The position numbers were made by a program, and so were the translations under genes. 37,151 bases of DNA. It comes from a virus. Positions within the stretch are counted from its first letter, which is position 1; every line of letters starts with the position of its first letter. This document shows positions 22,807 through 29,982 of the stretch, one piece after another. The notes under the pieces were generated by a model, which saw only the letters and a program-made list of their open reading frames with translations, was not told the origin of the DNA and did not search any database. Where the stretch lies: positions 1-37,151 of IMG/VR virus record IMGVR_UViG_3300045581_000062, one strand, 5' to 3'.

Positions 22807-22923
22807 ATGCTCGAACTCATCTCCGGCTACGCCACCCCCGCCGACTGGATGATGGCCGCCTACGGCCTCGCCATCTTCGCCGCCGCCTGCTTCGTCACGG
22901 CGGTTATCACGGGTGAGTGGTAA
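22807..22923 (+). CDS. Small membrane peptide
   Basis: 38 residues (MLELISGYATPADWMMAAYG, then LAIFAAACFVTAVITGEW) with one hydrophobic span at residues 15-35. GGAG lies seven bases before the ATG. Its stop overlaps the next ATG (TAATG). Likely an inner-membrane peptide; role unknown. Confidence 0.65.
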   Translation: MLELISGYATPADWMMAAYGLAIFAAACFVTAVITGEW

Positions 22924-23483
22924 TGAGCCTCTACACCCACAGCGGCCCACTGCCGCAACACAAGTACGTCTGGCTCAAGCCCAACTCCTGCGGCCGCCAC
23001 GACTGGCTAAAGTGCGTTTGGTTTGGCATCACGTCCTTCCCCGGCAGAGCACTCGGCTGCCACGTCATGCTCGAGAGCGGTGCCGTGTACCGCAATGTCG
23101 GCCTCCACCAACTGGCCTCTAATCAAGACGTGGAAGGTAGCTGGATGCCCGCCGACGCACAGACGTGGGACTGCTACGGCTACCAATTCAGCGTGCTCGA
23201 GTACCCGTTCCTATCTAGCATGAACGCACGGGTGCGACTGCAGAACCGCGATGAACATCGTGGGATGTACCTCTTCACAATCGTGCCGGTCGCTGACGCT
23301 TTTAGCGCAGAGCCCGAGCAGAGCAAGGAGTTCTATGTATTCCAGCTTGAGAACGGGCGTTTTACCGCGCAGCCGACCAACCATGTGCTGATTGAGGATC
23401 GCTCATTCTGCAACAAGAATCCCGAGTGGCCGACCTTCCTACGCCGGCAGTCTGACTGGTTTTCAGCAGAGGACAACGTATGA
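22923..23483 (+). CDS. Early protein of unknown function
   Basis: 186 residues from ATG 22923 (the frame opens with GTG 22917, but the TAATG overlap favours the ATG). It is rich in aromatic and Cys/His residues (HKYVWLKPNSCGRHDWLKCV, GSWMPADAQTWDCYGYQFSV) and looks globular, without membrane spans or known catalytic motifs. It is coupled to the genes on both sides. I do not recognise the family. Confidence 0.6.
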   Translation: MSLYTHSGPLPQHKYVWLKPNSCGRHDWLKCVWFGITSFPGRALGCHVMLESGAVYRNVGLHQLASNQDVEGSWMPADAQTWDCYGYQFSVLEYPFLSSMNARVRLQNRDEHRGMYLFTIVPVADAFSAEPEQSKEFYVFQLENGRFTAQPTNHVLIEDRSFCNKNPEWPTFLRRQSDWFSAEDNV

Positions 23484-23680
23484 AAGAAACCCATTTATTC
23501 GACCTCGCCATCGACGCCGGCTTCCCGCTCTTCGGCGAGAACTACGACCGCCTGCCGCGCTTGATCGAGATGGCACTGCAAGCCGAGCGCGAGTCCATCG
23601 CGCAAGACTGTGAGCGTATGCTCGACAACCGACTCGGGCATCTGATACCGGATCGCATCCGGCTGCGAGGTGAGCCGTGA
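23480..23680 (+). CDS. Small helical early protein
   Basis: 66 residues (MKETHLFDLAIDAGFPLFGE, then LIEMALQAERESIAQDCERM). It starts in an ATGA overlap with the previous gene and ends in a GTGA overlap with the next. It is acidic and helical with no known motif. Coupled expression is the only safe statement. Confidence 0.6.
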   Translation: MKETHLFDLAIDAGFPLFGENYDRLPRLIEMALQAERESIAQDCERMLDNRLGHLIPDRIRLRGEP

Positions 23681-23856
23681 TTGCTTTTATCATCTTCGTC
23701 TCATGCTTCTTCATCGGCTGGTTCGTGCACGGGCTCATTGAGCTCTACCGCGACCACAAGTTTAGAAGCGCGACACGAAACTCGTTACACGAAAATTGGC
23801 GGCAGGTTCCCCCGCCAAACTGGCGCAGCAGTCGCGGCGGCAGAGAATACTGGTGA
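23677..23856 (+). CDS. Small single-span membrane protein
   Basis: 59 residues from GTG 23677, with GAGG six bases upstream and overlapping the previous stop (GTGA). The N-terminal half is a strong membrane span (VIAFIIFVSCFFIGWFVHGL). The C-terminal half is Arg/Trp-rich and would lie in the cytoplasm (NWRQVPPPNWRSSRGG). A role at the host membrane early in infection is possible, such as superinfection exclusion, but nothing in the sequence proves it. Confidence 0.65.
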   Translation: MIAFIIFVSCFFIGWFVHGLIELYRDHKFRSATRNSLHENWRQVPPPNWRSSRGGREYW

Positions 23857-23881
23857 ACCGTAGCAAATAGGAGTTAACAAT

Positions 23882-24520
23882 ATGAGTCTGTTTATTAGTG
23901 CATCTGGTGGCGGTAACTTCCCCGAGCGCAAGCCTCTCGAGGCCGGCGCCTACGCGGCAGTCTGCGATATGGTCGTTGACCTTGGCGTGCAAGCGTCCCC
24001 TGGTGGGCAGTTCGCGCCCAAGCGCACGGTCGTGCTGCGCTTCCAAATCCCAGAGATTCGTGTCGAGATCACGAAGGATGGCGAGACCAAGAGTTTGCCA
24101 GCGGTCATCAGCCGCACGGTTGGCCTGAGCCTGAACGAAAAGTCCACGCTCTACGGGCTGCTCACCTCTTGGCGCGGCAAGGCGTTCACGGCTGACGAAC
24201 TCAAGAAGTTCGACCTCGGCAAAGTCGCCGGCAAGCCTGCGTTCATCAATGTAACGCACAGCGTTAAGGGCGACCGCACCTATGCGAACTTGACCAGCAT
24301 CATGCCGCTGCCGAAGTCGATGCCAGCCCCGGCGCTGGAGGGTGAGGCGCTCGTGTACTCGACCGACACGCCGGACTCGACGATCTTCGACAAGCTCCCG
24401 GCGTGGATACAGGACAAGATCGCCAACCGCATCATCGACCCACCGAAGGCTGCACCGAAGGCCGCTGCCAAGCCGGCGGCGACCGAGGAAGCCTTTGCTG
24501 ACGACTCGTTGGCGTTTTAA
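23882..24520 (+). CDS. SSB-like DNA-binding protein
   Basis: 212 residues. The start MSLFISASGGGNFPERKPLE and the beta-rich body (YAAVCDMVVDLGVQASPGGQ, AFINVTHSVKGDRTYANL) match a phage protein family usually coded next to a RecB-like nuclease. A disordered Ala/Lys/Pro linker (PPKAAPKAAAKPAA) leads to an acidic end (EEAFADDSLAF), like the C-terminal tip of SSB that recruits partners. It likely binds single-stranded DNA in replication or recombination. The OB-fold is inferred. The nuclease gene begins three bases after its stop. Confidence 0.7.
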   Translation: MSLFISASGGGNFPERKPLEAGAYAAVCDMVVDLGVQASPGGQFAPKRTVVLRFQIPEIRVEITKDGETKSLPAVISRTVGLSLNEKSTLYGLLTSWRGKAFTADELKKFDLGKVAGKPAFINVTHSVKGDRTYANLTSIMPLPKSMPAPALEGEALVYSTDTPDSTIFDKLPAWIQDKIANRIIDPPKAAPKAAAKPAATEEAFADDSLAF

Positions 24521-24522
24521 TC

Positions 24523-25230
24523 ATGCCGACACCACGTCAAGGGTATAAGGCGGCGGACGGGAAAAAGATTCCTAGCGTCACCACGATCCTCAAAATCAAA
24601 GACCCCGGCGCGCTCATCAATTGGGCGTATAAAACAGGCCGGGAACATGGCGTGCTGGAGGGGCAGGGTCAACCTGCCCCCTCTGGCCTCTACGAAGGCA
24701 GCGACATCCTCGCCATCGGAACCTGCGTCCACGCGATGTGCGAGGCATGGGTGAAGGGCGATGACCCGCTGCTGGTACTCGAGAAGGCGCTAGATGAGGA
24801 GACGGTCAACGATAAGGCGACGTTCCGCGCACAGGCTGCATCGGCTTACTCCGCCTTTGAGTTCTGGTGCAAGGGCACGCAGCTCGAGATCGTTGACTGT
24901 GAGGTGGCCGTAATAAGCGAGACGCACCGCTACGGCGGTACGCTCGACTTCATCGGCAAACTCAACGGGAAGCTCGTGCTTGGCGACTTCAAGACCAGTA
25001 ACGGCGTGTGGCCCGAGTATCTGTGCCAATTGGCGGCGTATGCGAAAGCCTACGAAGAGACGACCGGCAACAAGATCGACGGTGGTTATCACCTACTGAG
25101 ATTCTCAAAGGAGAATGGTGACTTCGGCCACCACTTCTACCCATCGCTCGACGACGACGCCTGGCCGGCCTTCCTGCACCTTCGCGCACTCTACGATCTT
25201 AACGAAAAACTCAAGAAGAGGGCAGCATGA
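24523..25230 (+). CDS. RecB/Cas4-like PD-(D/E)XK nuclease
   Basis: 235 residues. The nuclease core is visible: GTCVHAMCEAWVKG (His70), YGGTLDFIGKLNGK (Asp142), LVLGDFKTSNG (Asp155, Lys157) and YLCQLAAYAKAY (Gln169), the H-D-D-x-K-Q layout of RecB and Cas4 type exonucleases. No cysteine cluster for iron-sulphur binding is evident, unlike Cas4. Together with the SSB-like gene just upstream it forms a recombination or end-processing pair. No annealing protein (Erf/RecT/Beta) was seen next to it. Confidence 0.8.
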   Translation: MPTPRQGYKAADGKKIPSVTTILKIKDPGALINWAYKTGREHGVLEGQGQPAPSGLYEGSDILAIGTCVHAMCEAWVKGDDPLLVLEKALDEETVNDKATFRAQAASAYSAFEFWCKGTQLEIVDCEVAVISETHRYGGTLDFIGKLNGKLVLGDFKTSNGVWPEYLCQLAAYAKAYEETTGNKIDGGYHLLRFSKENGDFGHHFYPSLDDDAWPAFLHLRALYDLNEKLKKRAA

Positions 25231-25355
25231 AAAAGGATACCGACTCGCTGATTGTTTACATCCTTGTGTGGACGTCGTTTGCCATTGCAATCGCCGTCGC
25301 AGGGGGATTGTTCTTCGGGGTTATGATGCGCGTAGCAAATTGGGTGGCAGCATGA
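25227..25355 (+). CDS. Small membrane peptide
   Basis: 42 residues with one long hydrophobic span (LIVYILVWTSFAIAIAVAGG, then LFFGVMMRVANWVAA). It overlaps the nuclease stop (ATGA) and the next start (ATGA). Function unknown; the coupled stops and starts support it as a gene. Confidence 0.6.
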   Translation: MKKDTDSLIVYILVWTSFAIAIAVAGGLFFGVMMRVANWVAA

Positions 25356-25675
25356 AAACCAGACTCCAAGAAGCCGTGCAGATCACGCAAGAAGAAATCG
25401 ACGACCTCCTGCGCGGCGATGACGACGACCCGGTAAACAGCCCGCAGCATTACCATCTGACACTTCCAGACGGCAGCGAGATTGAGGCGATTGACTACAT
25501 CCAGGCCGTACTCGGCGATGATGGGATGGTCGCCTACTGTCGCGGGTCGGCCATCAAGTACCTGTCACGCGCTGGCCGTAAGGATGACTACGCGCAGGAC
25601 TTGCGGAAGGCCGCATGGTTCTGCACGAAGGCGGCGCATGTTTTAGAGGATATAAAAAATGACGCCGAATTCTGA
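25352..25675 (+). CDS. DUF3310 protein
   Basis: 107 residues from ATG 25352; the frame opens further 5' inside the nuclease gene, but that part is a shadow. The DUF3310 signature is clear: VNSPQHYHLTLPDGSEIEAI, DYIQAVL, YCRGSAIKYLSRAGRKDD and DLRKAAWF. Members occur in many phages, sometimes described as nucleotide-kinase-like, with no proven activity. It lies in the early unit beside replication and recombination genes. The acidic segment DDLLRGDDDDP is at the start. Confidence 0.85.
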   Translation: MKTRLQEAVQITQEEIDDLLRGDDDDPVNSPQHYHLTLPDGSEIEAIDYIQAVLGDDGMVAYCRGSAIKYLSRAGRKDDYAQDLRKAAWFCTKAAHVLEDIKNDAEF

Positions 25676-25808
25676 CAGCGCAAAATTAACCGACGAGCAG
25701 GTTTTACTAATCTGGTCGCAGGACAGCGTTGAAGAGGCGCTACGCATTGCGCGCGCGATTGCCGAAGGGCGATGGCAGCAAGTGCGAGAGGAGCTGATAG
25801 AGGTTTAA
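25659..25808 (+). CDS. Small helical early protein
   Basis: 49 residues (MTPNSDSAKLTDEQVLLIWS, then EEALRIARAIAEGRWQQVRE). ATG 25659 has AGAGGA eight bases upstream and overlaps the end of the DUF3310 gene by 17 bases. Helical, no known motif. It may be a small regulator, but this is a guess. Confidence 0.55.
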   Translation: MTPNSDSAKLTDEQVLLIWSQDSVEEALRIARAIAEGRWQQVREELIEV

Positions 25809-25871
25809 CCCCCACGGAGTCGCGCCATACCACTTCGGAGCACCGGCCCCGTCGCGACAGCCGGAACTTAT

Positions 25872-26183
25872 ATGGTAACAATCGACACAGAAAGCCCGCC
25901 CCGAGCCTGGCTGAATGAGTGGGTTGAGAATGCCCACAATAAGCAGCAGCTCAAGCAAGTCATCTACGAGCAGCAGGATCGGCTTGAGACCTACGTCAAG
26001 GCGATTGAGAAGCTCGAGGCCGAGCGCAACGAGATCATTCGCTGGCAGGTCGAGACGACGTACATGGACATGATGCAGAAGGCGATCATCCAGCGGTACA
26101 AGACGGCGCTTGAGACGATTGCCAAGATGGATCACTCTGCTGAGGCTGCGGTCGTCGCTGAGACGGCGCTGCGCCCAAATTGA
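25872..26183 (+). CDS. Coiled-coil early protein
   Basis: 103 residues, nearly all predicted helix (WVENAHNKQQLKQVIYEQQD, then IEKLEAERNEIIRWQVETTY). A 63-base gap precedes it, with only a weak GGAA before the ATG. No catalytic motif. Multimer formation is likely; function unknown. Confidence 0.55.
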   Translation: MVTIDTESPPRAWLNEWVENAHNKQQLKQVIYEQQDRLETYVKAIEKLEAERNEIIRWQVETTYMDMMQKAIIQRYKTALETIAKMDHSAEAAVVAETALRPN

Positions 26184-26281
26184 GCGAGCTTTATCTGTCG
26201 TTCGGGCTCGGCATCGCGCTCGGCGTCGCGTTCACGGTGATCGTGCTCTGGCCCGTGATCCGATGGAAGGATGACGACTAA
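26180..26281 (+). CDS. Possible 33-residue membrane peptide
   Basis: A TTG-started frame overlapping the previous stop (TTGA). Product LSELYLSFGLGIALGVAFTV, then IVLWPVIRWKDDD, has one clear membrane span with a charged end. The ribosome site is weak. Its stop overlaps the stop of the convergent phosphoesterase gene, with no visible terminator between them. It resembles the other small membrane peptides of this unit. Confidence 0.45.
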   Translation: MSELYLSFGLGIALGVAFTVIVLWPVIRWKDDD

Positions 26282-27021
26282 CTGTACTTGCGCTTGAGGT
26301 AGTCCATGCGCAGCGGCATGAGGTCGTAGTCGCCCTTGCGCACGCCGTTCAGCACGACGATCCCAGACCACTCGGTGGCCTGCACGTCGTTGGGGCGGTA
26401 GCCTTCATAGTCCAGATAGAAGCGCCCAGCGACAAGGCCGTGCTTCACATGGTCGGGGTATTGTTTGCTGGCGTATAGGAAGCCCTGCTGATGGCCCTGT
26501 ACGAATGACGCGCCAATGTTGTTAAGGCGGCTCACGATAGTTCCGCCGATAGGCTTCCCGCTAAACGGGTTCGGGAAGTAATGGCAATACTTGATGCCAT
26601 CAATCTCCACGATCTTGAGAAACTTGTGCCGCTCCCAGTCGAGCGTCTGACAGTTCTGGGAACCGATAATCCCCTTCCACTTTGGGTCGTTGTTCGCGAT
26701 ACGGTTCGCACGGTTCTCGTGGTTGCCCTCGAGAAACACCCTGCGAGGGTTCCACGTCTTGCTGCGCGACTTGCGAAAGCATGAGTCCAGTATCCTAAAG
26801 GATACATTTCCGGCGTCGATGTCTTCCTGGTAGCGAGCACCTTCCAGCTCTGCGCTACCCTTCTCTGCGTGGCTGTTAAGACTAGGCAAGTCCCAGAAAT
26901 CACCGAGACAGATCACGACATCGGGTCGGTAGTCTAGGATCGCCTCGGCGGCCCACTTGAGATGTTCTGTCTTTGACCCCGGCTTGATCTGAACGTCGGG
27001 GATAATGAGGTGGCGTTTCAT
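26278..27021 (-). CDS. Calcineurin-like metallophosphoesterase
   Basis: 247 residues. The metal-site motifs are PDVQIKPG (Asp9; Gln11 where most relatives have His), CLGDFWD (Asp41), EGNHENR (Asn100, His101) and VQGHQQG (His177). Phage members of this family usually carry the DVQ variant, as far as I recall. It may act on nucleotides, DNA ends or phosphoproteins; the sequence does not tell. It is the last gene of the leftward unit and overlaps the HExxH gene by four bases. Confidence 0.75.
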   Translation of the reverse strand: MKRHLIIPDVQIKPGSKTEHLKWAAEAILDYRPDVVICLGDFWDLPSLNSHAEKGSAELEGARYQEDIDAGNVSFRILDSCFRKSRSKTWNPRRVFLEGNHENRANRIANNDPKWKGIIGSQNCQTLDWERHKFLKIVEIDGIKYCHYFPNPFSGKPIGGTIVSRLNNIGASFVQGHQQGFLYASKQYPDHVKHGLVAGRFYLDYEGYRPNDVQATEWSGIVVLNGVRKGDYDLMPLRMDYLKRKYS

Positions 27022-27383
27022 TCCATCGTGGTCAACATCTGCTGAAGCAAGTGCCCCAGCCTGTCAACAAATTGCTCGTCTCGGGATAAGTCTTCGGTCT
27101 TCGGGATAGGGCCATACCCGGCCACGTCTAGGATGGCGTGGATTGCCTCATGCGCCCACACCTGCTGCCGTGCGCTGCCCTTGACCGTGCTGATGATTTC
27201 AATACGGTTCTTTTCGGGCAGCCAGATGCCAATGCAGTCCTTCCCGTGCCGCCACTTACCGCGCGGCACGGTGCGCACCTCAATGGTGTGACCGGCTAGT
27301 TGGAATTTTTTGGGGATGCCGTCTGAGCGGACGGGGAGACCCACTTCTGCAACGCCCTCAACCGTGCGCTTACTGCGTCGCAT
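27018..27383 (-). CDS. Small HExxH zinc-peptidase-like protein
   Basis: Up to 121 residues (ATG 27383). A GTG at codon 14, with GAGGG about ten bases upstream, is an alternative start. The motif WAHEAIHAILDVAGY contains HEAIH, a zinc-binding HExxH site. The preceding strand GKDCIGIWLPEKNRIEIIST and a late acidic helix (RDEQFVDRLGHLLQQML) fit a minimal metallopeptidase fold like that of ImmA/SprT-type proteins. Cellular relatives cleave repressors or DNA-crosslinked proteins; here the target is unknown. It overlaps the 3' end of the Rz gene and sits past the lysis genes. Confidence 0.6.
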   Translation of the reverse strand: MRRSKRTVEGVAEVGLPVRSDGIPKKFQLAGHTIEVRTVPRGKWRHGKDCIGIWLPEKNRIEIISTVKGSARQQVWAHEAIHAILDVAGYGPIPKTEDLSRDEQFVDRLGHLLQQMLTTME

Positions 27384-27790
27384 TGGTACGCAAGCTCTCG
27401 GAGGGCTTCAAGATCGCCTCGAGCCGTTCCTGGAAGTCCCCAGGCGAGGGCGGCGGTTCCATCAGTATTACCGGCGGCTGTGCCGGGGGCGGGCACTGGA
27501 GCGGTTTCGTCGAAACACACGCGGACAGGCTCACCGCGAGGGCGGCGCCGCAAAGTTGCCAGTTCTTTGGAATATGCACTGATCGCCTCCTCGGTTTTCT
27601 TCCGCTCGGCCCGTTCATTTTCCAACTGGGACGCGAGGTTATCACGCTCACTTAATGCCTTGTCAAGCATGGGCCGCACTTCGTTGCGCCCACGTTCAAT
27701 GAGCGAATTGCCGACCCATAAGCCTGCGCCGATAATCGTCAAGGAAATGACGATCAACGGAGCCTGCTTCAGCAGCCACGCTTGGATCAT
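27296..27790 (-). CDS. i-spanin (Rz-like)
   Basis: 164 residues. The N-terminus has a membrane anchor (APLIVISLTIIGAGLWVG, residues 11-28) and is followed by a long coiled coil (LDKALSERDNLASQLENERA, ERKKTEEAISAYSKEL). Rz proteins sit in the inner membrane and reach across the periplasm to the lipoprotein Rz1, fusing the membranes at lysis. It overlaps the holin stop by four bases. A second frame coding for Rz1 lies wholly inside it. Confidence 0.8.
   Translation of the reverse strand: MIQAWLLKQAPLIVISLTIIGAGLWVGNSLIERGRNEVRPMLDKALSERDNLASQLENERAERKKTEEAISAYSKELATLRRRPRGEPVRVCFDETAPVPAPGTAAGNTDGTAALAWGLPGTARGDLEALRELAYQCDAVSARLRALQKWVSPSAQTASPKNSN
27370..27579 (-). CDS. o-spanin lipoprotein (Rz1-like), embedded in Rz
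   Basis: 69 residues from GTG 27579, with AGGAGG six bases upstream, inside the Rz gene in another frame. An in-frame ATG at 27651 lacks this site. The signal peptide (NWQLCGAALAVSLSAC) ends in the lipobox L-S-A-C (Cys21), so the mature protein is a lipoprotein in the outer membrane. It is Pro-rich (PPPAQPPVILMEPPPSP), as Rz1 usually is. The nested gene architecture is that of lambda Rz/Rz1 and implies a Gram-negative host. Confidence 0.85.
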   Translation of the reverse strand: MHIPKNWQLCGAALAVSLSACVSTKPLQCPPPAQPPVILMEPPPSPGDFQERLEAILKPSESLRTNATQ

Positions 27791-27981
27791 TTCTCAGAGA
27801 GCGGCTGCGTCGTGATGGCACGCAGGGCGATGTTCGCCATCGCACCAGCGGCAAGAATGCCAGCGGCCACCTGCGGCCCGAGGAGCGTGGTCAGATGCGC
27901 GCCGATGAGCTCAAGCCCACCGAGCACGGCGAGCAGGACGTTCCACCAGACGGTCTTGGATTTCAGTGCACCTTTCAACAT
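27787..27981 (-). CDS. Holin
   Basis: 64 residues. Two hydrophobic spans are visible (VWWNVLLAVLGGLELIGAHL and AAGILAAGAMANIALRAITT), between a basic start (MLKGALKSK) and a short tail. It lies between the endolysin and spanin genes, three bases after the endolysin stop. It should form the lesions that release the endolysin. Confidence 0.8.
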   Translation of the reverse strand: MLKGALKSKTVWWNVLLAVLGGLELIGAHLTTLLGPQVAAGILAAGAMANIALRAITTQPLSEK

Positions 27982-27984
27982 AAC

Positions 27985-28473
27985 TTATGCCTCGTTGTTG
28001 CTCGACTTGATATGCGCCGCCGCGATAACGGGCAGCGTGTGATGCGGTGGAGGAGCCCCCGGCGGCCAACGGAACCCAATCACCCGCGACGGGTCAAAGG
28101 GCACCACGCTGACGCGGTTGCCTTGGTTGCCGCCGAGCGTGTAGATCCGGCCATTGACATCGACCGCCGTGACAAACCCAACATGGCCGCCACCCTTGCG
28201 GTCATAGACCACGATAGCGCCCACCTCTGGCCCTACGAGCTGGCTACCGTACTCACCCCACGCCTTGGCCCTATACCAGTGCTTGGGCCGCTCATAACCC
28301 GCCTCCTGCATTACGGCAGCCACGAACACGCCACACCACGGCGTCTCGTCATCCGACCACCACGCCTTGAGGCTACGCAGCCAGCGCGAGATCGTCGGCG
28401 CCGTCGCCTTCCCGGGTATCTCCGCGACGCCACGGTAGCGGCGTGCGAGCGTGAGCCAGGAGGGTTCGCTCAT
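27985..28473 (-). CDS. CHAP/NlpC-P60-type endolysin
   Basis: 162 residues with the Cys-His layout of TIGR02594-like peptidoglycan amidases or endopeptidases: ETPWCGVFVAAVMQ (Cys47), GGGHVGFVTAV (His97) and YTLGGNQGNRVSV (Asn116). The N-terminal part (ARRYRGVAEIPGKATAP) is also typical. No signal peptide is seen, so release by the holin next door is expected. It overlaps the 502-residue protein gene by four bases. Confidence 0.85.
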   Translation of the reverse strand: MSEPSWLTLARRYRGVAEIPGKATAPTISRWLRSLKAWWSDDETPWCGVFVAAVMQEAGYERPKHWYRAKAWGEYGSQLVGPEVGAIVVYDRKGGGHVGFVTAVDVNGRIYTLGGNQGNRVSVVPFDPSRVIGFRWPPGAPPPHHTLPVIAAAHIKSSNNEA

Positions 28474-29978
28474 CGTTGCCGTTCTCTACGGCGACGCTGC
28501 TCTTCTTCCGTTTCTCCAGCCAGTAATCCGCCGGCGGCACCAAAAGTACGCCCCGGGATATTCGGAGACGGGCGACTCAAAACATCTTGGACAGGCTGGC
28601 TTAACAGTCCTTGAGTATATCCACGCCGTAAAAATGGCGCGGCAACACCAAGAGCGGCTAGAGCAGGGTCTTGCGTTAAATATCCTCCAGCAAGGCCACC
28701 GCCCAGTATACCTATATCGAGCGCGGTTACTCCTGTGCTATCGCGCCTGGGTGTCATCGCTCTAGGGAACGACGCGCCCATTCTACCGATTAGGTCTAAC
28801 TCTCCAGTCAGAGGCTCTCCGGCTGCGCGCAACCTTCCAATTACGAGCGGGTTAACGTCACCCGTAGCAAGATTGGTCGCGGCCTCCACGTCGTGAGATT
28901 TAGCGATTGTTGCGCGAGCAACGCTAAACTGATCCGCCAAGTCATCTTTTCCGGTATTTCTTAAATGCCGAAGAATGGCATTCTCAAGAGCGGAAGCCGC
29001 AGACCTTTGGGCAAGCCCAAGATCATTTTTTTCTGGTTCTACAGCAGAAAGATTTTTTGTGGCGTAATTTCTTAATGACTTGAGAAGAGTGACCGCAGCA
29101 TCAGCAGAAAACCTATTCTGCAATAGCCCCTCAACCATCTCGTTAATTTCTTTTCTTGAGCCTACGTTAAGGCCTCCAAAATCTGCTGCGATTTTTTCAA
29201 CATCACTAGCAATTTTTACGATGTCGTCAACATACTGCTTATCAGCAGCAATATCCCCACTGTCGCGAATTTGAGCGTAAACATTCCCAGCATTAGCGCG
29301 AACAGCCTTGAGTGACTCTGGGGTGATGGGCTGGTTTTCGCTTAACCCCAAGGCACGAGCCGCCAGTCTGTTCGTAATATCCTGGTTCTTTTCGGAAGCT
29401 ACTTCTGCGGTCAGTCTTTTCCCGCTTAGGCTTTCAGCCACTTGCGGCAACACGCCCTCTCGAGCGGTCGCCGGCGGAAGCACATACCCCTCTTGCCTCG
29501 CCTCATAAAATGTATCTTGACGTGGAGTAGGAGGCGTTACTTGAGACGGCAAAGATAGCGGCCCTGCCGCTCTTTCAGAAGACGCAACAGGCGTCCTCAT
29601 CGCGCGCAATGTAGAGACTGCCGCAAGTGGGTCAATTCTTGATCCTGCCATACCAGATTGCACGATCCCAAGGCCGCGCTCAAGAGTCGTTTGAGCCTCT
29701 GGAAAACCAGATTGCGTCAGTAAGTTCTGGAAAGCCTCGCTTGGCATCGCTTGACGTAAGTTTTCTGGAAGCATCATGTTGATGCCAGACATCGTTACGT
29801 CAGCAGCAATGCCTGGTATTGCTGTTGCTCCAGTTATTACATTTCTTGCGGTAAGGCCGGCCTGTCGCGGTAATTCCCTTACGACATCCATGCCCTGCCT
29901 AATTAGTCCGCTAGTCCCCGTTTCTTGTTTCTCCTCTTTTGAGGCGCCGACAGGGACAGACCTTTCTCTCCAGCTCAT
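28470..29978 (-). CDS. Candidate ejection/internal virion protein
   Basis: 502 residues. A basic, Gly/Ala/Met-rich amphipathic start (TARNVITGATAIPGIAADVT, MSGINMMLPENLRQAMPSEA) precedes a long helical body (RLAARALGLSENQPITPESL, DDIVKIASDVEKIAADFGGL). A hydrophobic Gly-rich part (LDIGILGGGLAGGYLTQD) and the end GGLLAGETEEEQRRRRERQR follow. The mix of helices and membrane-active segments fits DNA-ejection proteins of podoviruses. Its DNA is more A/T-rich than the neighbouring tail genes. No enzyme motif was recognised. Confidence 0.6.
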   Translation of the reverse strand: MSWRERSVPVGASKEEKQETGTSGLIRQGMDVVRELPRQAGLTARNVITGATAIPGIAADVTMSGINMMLPENLRQAMPSEAFQNLLTQSGFPEAQTTLERGLGIVQSGMAGSRIDPLAAVSTLRAMRTPVASSERAAGPLSLPSQVTPPTPRQDTFYEARQEGYVLPPATAREGVLPQVAESLSGKRLTAEVASEKNQDITNRLAARALGLSENQPITPESLKAVRANAGNVYAQIRDSGDIAADKQYVDDIVKIASDVEKIAADFGGLNVGSRKEINEMVEGLLQNRFSADAAVTLLKSLRNYATKNLSAVEPEKNDLGLAQRSAASALENAILRHLRNTGKDDLADQFSVARATIAKSHDVEAATNLATGDVNPLVIGRLRAAGEPLTGELDLIGRMGASFPRAMTPRRDSTGVTALDIGILGGGLAGGYLTQDPALAALGVAAPFLRRGYTQGLLSQPVQDVLSRPSPNIPGRTFGAAGGLLAGETEEEQRRRRERQR

Positions 29979-29982
29979 GTTA

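Noticed and set aside
24523-25230. Cas4 identity for the PD-(D/E)XK nuclease
   Set aside because: The iron-sulphur cysteine cluster at the C-terminus is missing and no CRISPR genes are near. A RecB-type phage exonuclease is the safer call.
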